NCBI RefSeq assembly: GCF_027922425.1
Contig: NZ_BSFQ01000053.1
Coordinates: forward strand, 1 to 39,019
Reading direction: 5' to 3'
Length of the DNA: 39,019 bases
From: Pseudonocardia halophobica
Lineage (GTDB): Bacteria; Actinomycetota; Actinomycetes; Mycobacteriales; Pseudonocardiaceae
The translations under genes were made by a program, and so were the position numbers. Position 1 is the first letter of the stretch, and every line of letters starts with the position of its first letter. Shown here piece after piece: positions 1 through 7,829 of the stretch. A model generated the notes under the pieces. That model made no database searches. It worked only from the letters and a program-made list of their open reading frames with translations, and had not been told where the DNA came from.

Positions 1-2
1 AC

Positions 3-77
3 CTCGTCTGGGCGCTGCTCCGTGACAACCGCCGCTTCACCACCGAGGCACCGGCCCCCGCAGCCAACGCGGCTTGA
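3..77 (+). CDS. C-terminal tail of an RsbW-like HATPase protein (partial)
   Basis: Only the last 24 codons are in the window, ending in TGA at 75-77. The peptide begins LVWALLRDNRRF. The same VWALLR block closes the STAS-HATPase protein at 27876-28592 (ending KTVWALLRAF), so this is probably the end of another GHKL-type serine kinase or anti-sigma factor. The rest of the gene lies left of the window, so domain content cannot be verified. The assignment rests on a six-residue match and the stress-regulatory neighbourhood. Confidence 0.5.
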   Translation, partial: LVWALLRDNRRFTTEAPAPAANAA

Positions 78-95
78 CACGGTCATTGAAACTCC

Positions 96-677
96 TCACC
101 GGCCCTTGAGGGCGTCGGGAACCTGCTTGAGCGTGTCGACCGTGCGTTCGGGGGTGGGGTGGGTGCGGCGCGCGTTGTTCCGCCCGACGACGAAGGCGAT
201 CGCCCCGATCACCGCCCAGACCACGGCCACGATCACGCCGGCCCAGCCGCTGTCCATGACGTTGCTCAGCCCCGCCCAGAGGGCGACCGAGAGGAACAGC
301 AGCACCATGTAGCCGGCGAACCCGGCGGCCCCGAAGCCGCCGGCGGCCTTGCCCGCCTTGCGGGCCTCCTGCTTCAGCTCGGCCTGCGCGAGCGCGAGCT
401 CCTGCCGCATCAGGGTCGAGAGGTCGCGCGAGACCCGGCCCATGAGGTCGCCGACCGACACGTCGGAGACGTCGGGCGGGCCGCCGGCCGGGCTCGCCCC
501 GGCCGGATGGGGCGCCGCCTGCGGCTGGTCGAACGGAACGGGCGGGGGAGCCGAGTGCCGACCCGCTCCGTGGTCGGCCGGCATCCCCGGCGGCATCCCC
601 GGCGGCACGTTCGGCGGCATGTTCGGCGGGAGGTCCCGCGAGAGGTCGCGCGGCGGGCCGCCGCCCGGCGCGCTCAC
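96..677 (-). CDS. Holin-X family (phage holin superfamily III) membrane protein
   Basis: A 193-residue protein. Residues 1-60 are low-complexity Pro/Gly/Met with PPxMPP-type repeats. Residues about 75-185 match the actinobacterial Holin-X pattern: an amphipathic helix with LMRQELALAQAELKQEA, then two hydrophobic helices (around YMVLLFLSVALWAGL and GVIVAVVWAVIGAIAFVVG) and a charged tail. The GTG start at 677 overlaps the stop of the upstream gene in a GTGA, so the two are translationally coupled. Despite the name, the family is a common chromosomal envelope protein in actinomycetes, and nothing nearby suggests a prophage. It probably acts at the membrane with its operon partner; the molecular role is unknown. 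Confidence 0.85.
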   Translation of the reverse strand: MSAPGGGPPRDLSRDLPPNMPPNVPPGMPPGMPADHGAGRHSAPPPVPFDQPQAAPHPAGASPAGGPPDVSDVSVGDLMGRVSRDLSTLMRQELALAQAELKQEARKAGKAAGGFGAAGFAGYMVLLFLSVALWAGLSNVMDSGWAGVIVAVVWAVIGAIAFVVGRNNARRTHPTPERTVDTLKQVPDALKGR

Positions 678-1534
678 CGGCCGTCCTGGTCGTTCACGCG
701 CGGGTCACCGCGGCGGCCCAGCTCGTCGACGTACTCGCCGACGGTCGTCGAGCCCGGTCGCGGCGCGTGCGCCGGACCGGAGCCCGGCGGCGCGGGGGGT
801 GGCGGCACCAGGGGCCCGCCCTGCGGCGGCGTGGGCGCGTTCGGCGGTGGTCCCTGCCCGACCGCGCCCGGTCCCGGGGGCACGGGCGGGGTGGACCCCG
901 GGCCCGGCGTCACGGGCGCCGGCGGCGGTGGGGCCGCGGGCATGCCCTGCCCGGCCACCCCGTAGCCCGGGGGCACGGCCTGTCCGGGGCCGTGACCGGG
1001 GGGAACGCCCTGGGCGGCGTGGTGGTCCCTCGGCCACGGCGTGGGCGCGTCGTCCGGCTGCGACGTGCCCTTCTCGTGCTCGACGACGCCTCGGGTCAAC
1101 CGCCCGACCAGGACCCCGGCCAGGGCGGCGCCGGCGAGGAAGGCGCCCGGGCGGCGGCGGGCCACCCGGCGGACCTCCTCGACCAGGTCGCCCGGCTCGC
1201 GCTCCCGCAGCCAGGACGCGAAGCGCTCGGCCCGGTCGGCCGCCTCGTGGGCCAGGTCGGCGACCGGGCCGCCGTCGGCCGACCCCGCCATCTGCCGCAG
1301 CTGGTCGGCGACGTCGTGCACGCCGTCGGCGGCCTGACGCTGCGTCGAACCCGCCTGCTCCTGCAACCGGCCGCGCGCCTGCCCGACGAGGTCCTTCGCC
1401 TGCCGGCGTGCCTCGCCGGCGACGTTGCGTGCCTCCTCGGCCGCCGTACCGGCGACCTGCCCGCCCGCCTCGGCGGCGGTGCGACCGACCTCGGCGCCCT
1501 CGGCCCGGACGGTCTCGCTGGTGCTCTCCGTCAC
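674..1534 (-). CDS. DUF3618-like membrane-anchored, LEA-like helical protein
   Basis: A 286-residue protein. Residues about 10-95 are Ala/Glu/Gln/Arg-rich and helical, with LEA- or apolipoprotein-like 11-mer character (EARRQAKDLVGQARGRLQEQ). Then come a basic VEEVRRVARRRPGAF segment and one hydrophobic helix (LAGAALAGVLVGRLT) typical of DUF3618-like proteins. The C-terminal 120 residues are Pro/Gly-rich repeats. The GTG at 1534 is chosen because AAGGAG sits just upstream; an in-frame start 60 nt earlier lacks a clear ribosome site. It is first in an operon with the Holin-X gene and has a SigB-like promoter at 1569-1594. The function is unknown; an envelope or desiccation stress role is an inference. 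Confidence 0.7.
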   Translation of the reverse strand: MTESTSETVRAEGAEVGRTAAEAGGQVAGTAAEEARNVAGEARRQAKDLVGQARGRLQEQAGSTQRQAADGVHDVADQLRQMAGSADGGPVADLAHEAADRAERFASWLREREPGDLVEEVRRVARRRPGAFLAGAALAGVLVGRLTRGVVEHEKGTSQPDDAPTPWPRDHHAAQGVPPGHGPGQAVPPGYGVAGQGMPAAPPPPAPVTPGPGSTPPVPPGPGAVGQGPPPNAPTPPQGGPLVPPPPAPPGSGPAHAPRPGSTTVGEYVDELGRRGDPRVNDQDGR

Positions 1535-1568
1535 TGCCCGCTCCTTCCGTTCGGAGATGGCCGGGGCG

Positions 1569-1594
1569 GTACCCGAGCCCGGGTCCGGGGACAC
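1569..1594 (-). promoter_or_regulatory. SigB/F-like promoter of the DUF3618-holin operon
   Basis: On the minus strand GTGT (1594-1591), a 16-nt spacer and GGGTAC (1574-1569) fit the actinobacterial SigB/SigF pattern GNNT-N14-16-GGGTAN. The predicted transcription start is near 1562, leaving a leader of about 28 nt that carries the AAGGAG ribosome site. It stands back to back with the fdh promoter. Confidence 0.5.
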
Positions 1595-1687
1595 CGGCCC
1601 ACGGCGCGCCGTCGCTCAATCACCCGGACGGCCCAGGCCGCCGTGACGACGCCGCCGAACGGGTGGCCGTGGGAAGATCCGCGGTCG

Positions 1688-1712
1688 GTTTCGGCCGAGG
1701 TGACACGGGTAG
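1688..1712 (+). promoter_or_regulatory. SigB/F-like promoter of the formate dehydrogenase operon
   Basis: GTTT (1688-1691), a 15-nt spacer and GGGTAG (1707-1712) closely match the SigB/SigF consensus. A start near 1719 would give a leader of about 20 nt, containing GAAGGGGGA before the ATG at 1740. Confidence 0.55.
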
Positions 1713-1739
1713 TGACGCGGGAGGACGAAGGGGGACCGC

Positions 1740-4700
1740 ATGGGCGTGCGGACGTGGCTCGGGTCGATCGGGGCCTCGACGCCGTTGGGGGCGTGGCCGG
1801 TGTACCGGCAGCTGACGGGCGCGGACCCGCTCGGCCGGGGGGCCGCGGCGCAGTCGCCGAAGCACGTCGGCCTGCGACCGCGGACGGCCTCCGCGGACCG
1901 CGTGGCCGGCTCGGTGTGTCCCTTCTGCGCGGTCGGGTGCGCGCAGAAGGTCTACGTGCGCGACGAGGAGGTCGTGCAGATCGAGGGCGACCCGGACTCG
2001 CCGATCTCGCGCGGCCGCCTGTGCCCCAAGGGTTCCGCGAGCCTCCAGCTGGTGACCGGCCCGCAGCGCCTGGACAAGGTCCGCTACCGCGCCCCGTACG
2101 CCACCGAGTGGACCGAGCTGGACCTGCACGAGGCGATGGAGATGATCGCCGACCGGGTCGTCGCGGCGCGCGAACGCGGCTGGCAGGAGCGCGACGCGCA
2201 GGGCAGGCGGCTGAACCGGACCGTCGGGCTCGCGGCCCTCGGCGGCGCCACCCTGGACAACGAGGAGAACTACCTCCTCAAGAAGCTGTTCACGGCCATG
2301 GGCGCGATCCAGATCGAGAACCAGGCCCGTATTTGACACTCCGCCACCGTCCCCGGTCTGGGGACCTCCTTCGGTCGCGGCGGCGCGACGGACTACCAGC
2401 AGGACCTCGCGAACTCCGACTGCATCATCATCATGGGCTCGAACATGGCCGAGGCCCATCCGGTCGGGTTCCAGTGGGTGATGGAGGCGAAGGCGCGCGG
2501 CGCCCGGGTGATCCACATCGACCCGCGCTTCACCCGGACCAGCGCGGTCGCGGACACCTACGTCCCGATCCGCGCGGGCTCGGACATCGCCTTCCTCGGC
2601 GGCGTGATCCGGTACGTCCTGGACAACGACCTGGACTTCCGCGAGTACGTCGCGGCGTACACGAACGCGTCGTTCCTCGTCCGGGAGGACTTCGCCGACA
2701 CCGAGGACCTCGACGGGCTGTTCTCCGGCTACGACCCGGACACCGGCACCTACGACCGCGACAGCTGGTTCTACGAGGGCACGGAGCCGCCGCGGGACGA
2801 CGACGGCGACCGCGCGAAGACCTTCAGCGAGCCGTTCCAGGCCGGCGCGAGCGGCGCCGGCATCGACCGCGCGGCGGAGGCCGAGCGGGACCCGACGCTC
2901 CAGCACCCCCGGTGCGTCTTCCAGGTCCTGAAGCGGCACTTCGCCCGCTACACGCCCGAGATGGTCGAGCGGGTCTGCGGCACCCCGCAGGAGGAGTTCC
3001 TTGAGGTCTGCCGCGCATGGACGGCCCACTCGAACCGTGACCGGACCACCGCGCTGGTCTACAGCGTGGGCTGGACGCAGCACAGCGTCGGCGCGCAGTA
3101 CATCCGCGCGGGCGCGATCCTCCAGCTGCTGCTGGGCAACATCGGCCGGCCCGGCGGCGGCGTGTTCGCGCTGCGCGGGCACGCGAGCATCCAGGGCTCC
3201 ACGGACATCCCGACGCTGTTCAACCTGCTGCCGGGCTACCTGGCGATGCCGAACGTGTCGCACACCGACCTCGACGCGTGGATCGCCGACCAGCGCACGG
3301 GCGGGCACAAGGGCTACGGCTACGACGTCGACGCCTACATGGTCTCCCTGCTCAAGGAGTACTTCGGCGACGCGGCCACCCCGGAGAACGACTTCGGCTT
3401 CGGCTGGCTGCCGAGGATCGACGGCGACCACGGCACCTACCGCACCGTGATGGACATGATCGACGGCAAGGTGTCCGGCTACTTCGTGCTCGGCCAGAAC
3501 CCCGCCGTCGGCTCGGCGCACGGCAAGCTCCAGCGGCTCGGGATGGCCAACCTGGACTGGCTGGTCGTGCGGGACCTCAACGAGATCGAGACGGCGACCT
3601 TCTGGCGGGACTCGCCGGAGATCGAGACCGGCGAGATCGTGCCCGAGCGGTGCCGCACCGAGGTGTTCCTCATGCCCGCGGCGTCGCACGTGGAGAAGGA
3701 GGGCACCTTCACCCAGACCCAGCGGATGCTGCAGTGGCGCACCAAGGCCGTGGAGCCGACCGGTGACCGGCGCTCCGAGCTGTGGTTCGCCTACCACCTG
3801 GGCCGGCTGGTCCGGGAGCGGCTGGCAGGGTCCACACAGGAGCGCGACGAGCCGATCCTGAAGTTGGCGTGGGACTACGTCACCGAAGGAGAAGGCGTCT
3901 GGGTCGAGCCGTCGGCCGACGACGTCCTGCGCCGGATCAACGGCCACGACCTCACCACCGGTGACCTGCTGCCGAGCTACCTCGGACTCAAGGCCGACGG
4001 CAGCACCTCCTGCGGTTGCTGGATCTACAGCGGGGTCTACGCCGACGGCGTCAACCAGGCCGCGCGGCGCAAGCCCCACACCGAGCAGGGGCCCTACGAC
4101 GCCGAGTGGGGCTGGACCTGGCCGATGAACCGGCGCGTTCTCTACAACCGGGCCTCCGCGGACCCGGAGGGCCGGCCGTGGAGCGAGCGGAAGAAGCTCG
4201 TCTGGTGGGACGCGGACGAGGGCGCCTGGACCGGGCACGACATCCCCGACTTCCCGCGGACCACCCCGCCGGGGCACCGGCCGCCGGACGACGCGACGGG
4301 GCCCGCCGCGCTGTCCGGCGACGACCCGTTCGTCATGCAGCCCGACGGGAAGGCCTGGTTGTTCGCGCCGCACGGCCTGCTCGACGGGCCGCTGCCGACC
4401 CACTACGAGCCGCACGAGTCCCCGGTGCGCAACCCCCTGTACCGGCAGCAGGGCAACCCGACGCGCAAGGTGTACGGCAGGCCGGACAACCCGTCGAACC
4501 CCGCGCCGCCCGAACACGGGTCCGAGGTGTTCCCGTACGTCCTCACCGCGGCGCGGCTGACCGAGCACCACACCGCGGGCGGGATGAGCCGGCAGCTGCC
4601 GTACCTGTCGGAGCTGCAGCCCGCACTGTTCGTGGAGGTGTCGCCCGAGCTCGCCCGCGAGCGGGGCCTGGCGCACCTCGGCGACGCGCACGTCGTCACG

Positions 4701-5045
4701 AGCCGGGCGGCGGTGCAGGCCCGGGTGGTGGTCACCGACCGGCTGGCGCCGCTGCGGGTCGACGACCGCGTGGTGCACCAGGTCTGGCTGCCCTACCACT
4801 TCGGACACACGGGTCTGGTGTCCGGCGACGTCGTCAACGACCTGTTCGGCGTCGTCCAGGACTCCAATGTGTTCATCCAGGAGAGCAAGGTCGCGACCTG
4901 CGACGTCCGGCCCGGCCCGCGGCCGCGCGGACCGGCGCTGCGGGCACTGCTCGACGAGGTGCGGGCCGCCGCCGGGATCACCGTGGAGACCGGGACGCGG
5001 ATCGCCACGTCGCACGGCGTGCCGCACACCGAGGAGGGTTCATGA
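1740..5045 (+). CDS. fdhA: Formate dehydrogenase catalytic subunit, selenoprotein (Sec199 at in-frame TGA)
   Basis: A Mo/W-bis-MGD enzyme of 1101 residues that oxidises formate to CO2 and passes electrons to the Fe-S subunit. A [4Fe-4S] motif C60-x2-C63-x3-C67-x27-C95 lies in the N-terminus. The reading frame meets TGA at 2334-2336, flanked by NQARI-(TGA)-HSATVPG, exactly where FDHs carry selenocysteine or cysteine (NQARV-U-H). The same frame continues without any shift through GTSFGRGGATDYQQDLANSD and MGSNMAEAHPVGF to TGA 5045. A SECIS-like hairpin follows the TGA. No twin-arginine signal is visible, so a cytoplasmic active site is likely. The stop overlaps the next ATG (ATGA). Standard gene callers would split it into 198- and roughly 870-residue pieces. 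No selA, selB, selD, tRNA-Sec, fdhD or fdhE is seen in the window. Confidence 0.93.
2334..2365 (+). promoter_or_regulatory. Selenocysteine codon and bacterial SECIS-like hairpin
   Basis: The UGA at 2334-2336 is followed by a perfect 6-bp stem GUCCCC (2349-2354) / GGGGAC (2360-2365) with apical loop GGUCU (2355-2359). Counting U of UGA as 1, the loop Gs are nucleotides 22 and 23. This is the position and GGUC loop known from the E. coli fdhF SECIS bound by SelB. The stem is coding, so its conservation is partly constrained by the protein. Confidence 0.82.
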
Positions 5046-6076
5046 ACCGGCTGTACGGGCCGCTCGACGACGTGGCGGGCGACGCCGGGCACGTGGAGCA
5101 CCCGCCCCGCGTCGGCTTCTTCACCGACACCTCGGTGTGCATCGGCTGCAAGGCGTGCGAGGTGGCCTGCAAGGAGTGGAACGCGGTCCCCGAGGACGGG
5201 CTGGACCTGCTCGGCATGTCCTTCGACAACACCGGGATGCTCGGCGCGGACTCGTGGCGGCACGTCGCGTTCGTCGAGCAGGCGCGGGTGACGGGACGCC
5301 AGGACCCGGGCTTCGCGGGCCTGCCCACCGGGCCGAGCGGGATCCCGGAGACCGCGGGGGCGGTCGAGGCGCGGCTGGAGGCGGCGCCGCGCGGGGGATC
5401 GGAGCTGGGCACGGAACCGTTGCCGCCGGGCCGGCCGGAGCCGCAGGCGTTGGGGATGCCCGGCTTCGACCGGCCGGGCGACCTCACCGGTGCCGAGGGC
5501 CGGACCGACTTCCGGTGGCTGATGGCGTCGGACGTCTGCAAGCACTGCACGCACGCCGGGTGCCTCGACGTCTGCCCGACCGGGGCGCTGTTCCGCACCG
5601 AGTTCGGCACCGTCGTGGTGCAGCAGGACATCTGCAACGGCTGCGGGTACTGCGTGTCCGGCTGCCCCTACGGGGTGATCGACCGGCGGCAGCACGACGG
5701 CCGCGCCAACAAGTGCACGCTCTGCTACGACCGCATCGGCGACGGCCTCGAACCCGCCTGCGCCAAGGCGTGCCCGACCGACTCGATCCAGTTCGGCGAG
5801 CTCGACGAGCTGCGCGAGCGCGCCGACCGCCGGCTCGCCCAGCTGCACGACCTCGGGGTGGGCGAGGCGCGGCTGTACGGCCGGGACCCGGACGACGGCG
5901 TGGGCGGCGACGGCGCCTTCTTCCTGCTGCTCGACGAGCCCGAGGTGTACGGCCTGCCGCCGGACCCGCACGTCCCGACCCGGGACGCGCCGGCGATGTG
6001 GAAGCGGGCGGGCCAGGCCGCGGCGGCGTTCCTGCTGGCGGGCGTGGCGGCCTTCGTGGCGGGGGGTCGGCGGTGA
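5042..6076 (+). CDS. fdhB: Formate dehydrogenase iron-sulfur (beta) subunit
   Basis: A 344-residue electron-transfer subunit of the FdnH/HybA type. Four ferredoxin-like cysteine sets are visible: C33/36/39/43, C166/169/174/178, C198/201/204/208 and C225/228/240/244, enough for four [4Fe-4S] clusters. Between the first and second sets is an insertion of about 110 residues (roughly 50-160) rich in Gly/Pro, longer than in the E. coli proteins. The last 25 residues form one hydrophobic helix (AAAAFLLAGVAAFVAGG) that would anchor the subunit to the membrane, next to the NrfD protein. Start ATG 5042 overlaps the fdhA stop, and its own stop overlaps the following GTG, so all three subunits are translationally coupled. 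Confidence 0.92.
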   Translation: MNRLYGPLDDVAGDAGHVEHPPRVGFFTDTSVCIGCKACEVACKEWNAVPEDGLDLLGMSFDNTGMLGADSWRHVAFVEQARVTGRQDPGFAGLPTGPSGIPETAGAVEARLEAAPRGGSELGTEPLPPGRPEPQALGMPGFDRPGDLTGAEGRTDFRWLMASDVCKHCTHAGCLDVCPTGALFRTEFGTVVVQQDICNGCGYCVSGCPYGVIDRRQHDGRANKCTLCYDRIGDGLEPACAKACPTDSIQFGELDELRERADRRLAQLHDLGVGEARLYGRDPDDGVGGDGAFFLLLDEPEVYGLPPDPHVPTRDAPAMWKRAGQAAAAFLLAGVAAFVAGGRR

Positions 6077-7140
6077 CCGGCCCCGAGCCCGCCGAGCTGC
6101 CCAGCGACGCGGGCGGCGGTGCCGCGCGCTCCGCGGAGATGTTCCAGGGGATCCGGCGGCGGCGCGGCGGTCGACACGGTGGTCGGCGGGGTGGCGGCGA
6201 GCCGACGGTCGTCCCCGAGGCGGAGTTCCGGTCCTACTACGGGCGTCCCGTGCTCAAGGCGCCGGTGTGGGAGTGGAAGATCGCCGCCTACCTGTTCTGC
6301 GGCGGGCTGGCCGCCGGGTCGTCGGTGGTCGCCGCGGGCGCGGACCTCACCGGCCGGCCCGCGCTGCGGCGCTCGAGCCGGCTCGGCTCGCTGGGCGCGC
6401 TGCTGGCCAGCCTGTACTTCCTCGTGTCGGACCTGGGGCGGCCCGAGCGCTTCCACCACATGCTGCGGGTGCTCAAGCCGACCTCCCCGATGAGCGTGGG
6501 GACGTGGATCCTCAGCGCGTTCGGCGCGGGCGCGGGAGCCGCCGCGGTCGACGAGCTGGTGCCGCGCCGGTGGCGTCGCACCTGGCCCGCCCGGCTGCTG
6601 CGCCGGCTGGCCCGGCCGCTCGGGCTGAGCGCGGCCGCGACGGCGCCCGGGGTGGCGTCGTACACCGCGGTCCTGTTGTCGCACACCGCCGTTCCCGGGT
6701 GGAACGAGGTGCGGGACGAGCTGCCGTTCGTCTTCGTCGGGTCCGCGGCGGCCAGCGGCGGCGGGTTCGGGATGCTCTGCGCGCCGGTCGCGGAGGCGGG
6801 CCCGGCGCGGGCGTTCGCCGCGGTCGGGGCGGCGGGCGAGATCGTGGCCTCGCGAGTGATGGAGCACCGGCTCGGGCTGGTCGGCGAGGTGTACCGGGAG
6901 GGTCACGTCGCGCGGCTGTGGCACGCCTCGGAGGCGCTGACGGCGGCGGGCCTGGCCGGGACGCTGCTCGTCGCCCACCGGAGCCGGGTCGGCGCCGCCG
7001 CCTCGGGCCTGGCGCTGCTCGCGGGCAGCGCGCTGCAGCGCTTCGGGGTGTTCGAGGCGGGCGTGGCGTCCACGAAGGACCCGAAGTACGTCGTGGTGCC
7101 ACAGCGCGAGCGGCTCGACGCCAGGGGCAGCCGCCCCTGA
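6073..7140 (+). CDS. nrfD: NrfD/PsrC-type membrane subunit of formate dehydrogenase
   Basis: A 355-residue polytopic protein. A basic Gly/Arg-rich N-terminus (1-40) is followed by SYYGRPVLKAPVWEWKI, typical of NrfD proteins, and about eight hydrophobic helices. It probably anchors the FDH and passes electrons to menaquinone, in place of a cytochrome b gamma subunit, since no heme-ligand pattern of that kind is obvious. The GTG at 6073 overlaps the fdhB stop (GTGA). As last gene of the fdh operon it is followed by an intergenic repeat region rather than selenium or FDH maturation genes. Confidence 0.88.
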   Translation: MTGPEPAELPSDAGGGAARSAEMFQGIRRRRGGRHGGRRGGGEPTVVPEAEFRSYYGRPVLKAPVWEWKIAAYLFCGGLAAGSSVVAAGADLTGRPALRRSSRLGSLGALLASLYFLVSDLGRPERFHHMLRVLKPTSPMSVGTWILSAFGAGAGAAAVDELVPRRWRRTWPARLLRRLARPLGLSAAATAPGVASYTAVLLSHTAVPGWNEVRDELPFVFVGSAAASGGGFGMLCAPVAEAGPARAFAAVGAAGEIVASRVMEHRLGLVGEVYREGHVARLWHASEALTAAGLAGTLLVAHRSRVGAAASGLALLAGSALQRFGVFEAGVASTKDPKYVVVPQRERLDARGSRP

Positions 7141-7153
7141 CGCCTCGCAGGAT

Positions 7154-7241
7154 GGCTCCATCACGCGCCCGGAAGCGGCACCGGCGCGCGTCATGGATCC
7201 ACAACGCGTTCGCGGGCGATGCTGGCGCGCGTCGTGGAGCC
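7154..7241. repeat. Intergenic imperfect inverted and direct repeats after the fdh operon
   Basis: Arms 7154-7168 and 7186-7200 pair as a 15-bp stem with two mismatches (loop 17 nt). The right-arm sequence recurs directly at 7224-7241 (18 nt, two mismatches with 7183-7200). The block lies between the nrfD stop (7140) and the stop of the convergent STAS gene (7264). It may terminate transcription from both sides, although no T-tract follows. Confidence 0.5.
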
Positions 7242-7263
7242 GTGGTGCTCGGCGGTCCGGCGG

Positions 7264-7647
7264 TCAGAGGGACCGCAGGGCGGCGTCGAGGTTCGGGTAC
7301 CGGCTCATCCGTCTGACGAGCTGCTGCGCGGCCAGCGGGAGGCGCCCGGCGACCGCGTCGAACCCGACGACGTGCAGGCCCATCCCGTGCCGCTGCGCGG
7401 TGCCGGTCGCGCGGGCCAGCGTCTCGACGGCCGCGCCGGTGGCGGAGTCGACCGCGGTCAGGTCGAGGACGATGTGCCGCGTCGTCGCGCGGTTGACGTC
7501 GCGGAGCCGGATCCGGGCGTCGACCAGGCGCAGCAGGCGGGTGCCCACGATCTGGTCGAGCGCTCCTTCGACGGCGATGACGTGGACGTCCGCCCGCGGG
7601 CCGGAGATCGCCAGCCGGCCGGGCCGGATCGGGGCGGCAACACTCAC
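7264..7647 (-). CDS. STAS-domain protein (anti-sigma-factor antagonist-like)
   Basis: A 127-residue single STAS domain. The strand-turn motif HIVLDLTAVDSATGAAV resembles SpoIIAA/RsbV around the phosphorylated serine (DSATG here, DSxG in the canonical proteins). In partner switching such proteins bind a kinase/anti-sigma factor when dephosphorylated. The GTG at 7647 is chosen over upstream in-frame starts because AAGGAG lies five nucleotides before it. The gene is convergent with the fdh operon and divergent from the flavoprotein at 7830. It has no kinase partner next to it. Confidence 0.75.
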   Translation of the reverse strand: MSVAAPIRPGRLAISGPRADVHVIAVEGALDQIVGTRLLRLVDARIRLRDVNRATTRHIVLDLTAVDSATGAAVETLARATGTAQRHGMGLHVVGFDAVAGRLPLAAQQLVRRMSRYPNLDAALRSL

Positions 7648-7757
7648 GACTGCTCCTTCCTCGTGCCTGCCCGTCGCGTTCCCGGTGCGGTGATCGTTCA
7701 TGCCTCGGGCCGGCTTTCCGCGACGAACCCGGCTCGCGCTCCCGTCGAGGCACCCGA

Positions 7758-7785
7758 GTTGCCGGATCGGCAACGGAACTTGCCG
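7758..7785. promoter_or_regulatory. Three-site hexamer operator TTGCCG/CGGCAA/TTGCCG
   Basis: A perfect 7-bp inverted repeat GTTGCCG (7758-7764), GAT, CGGCAAC (7768-7774) shares its right arm with a further inverted half-site TTGCCG at 7780-7785. The three alternating half-sites lie 45-70 nt upstream of the flavoprotein start and 110-140 nt upstream of the divergent STAS start. This looks like a dimeric regulator's operator array; the regulator is unknown. Confidence 0.5.
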
Positions 7786-7829
7786 CTGCTCAGGTCTTTC
7801 GCGCACTCTCGCCCCCGGAGGTGGTCGAG

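Noticed and set aside
96..677. Prophage hint from the holin name.
   Set aside because: Holin-X proteins are ordinary chromosomal genes in actinomycetes; there are no phage structural, lysis or integrase genes nearby.
1740..2433. Possible frameshift or split formate dehydrogenase gene.
   Set aside because: The frame before and after TGA 2334 is identical, the family consensus continues directly, and a SECIS-like hairpin follows, so Sec readthrough explains the stop.
1620..5027. Very long open frame antisense to fdhA and fdhB.
   Set aside because: Low-complexity Val/Arg/Pro/Gly composition caused by GC-rich codon positions; no domain and no ribosome site.
7141..7263. Possible tRNA-Sec or other small RNA gene next to the fdh operon.
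   Set aside because: No TTCGA-type T-loop, anticodon-stem arrangement or acceptor pairing was found; only imperfect repeats are present.
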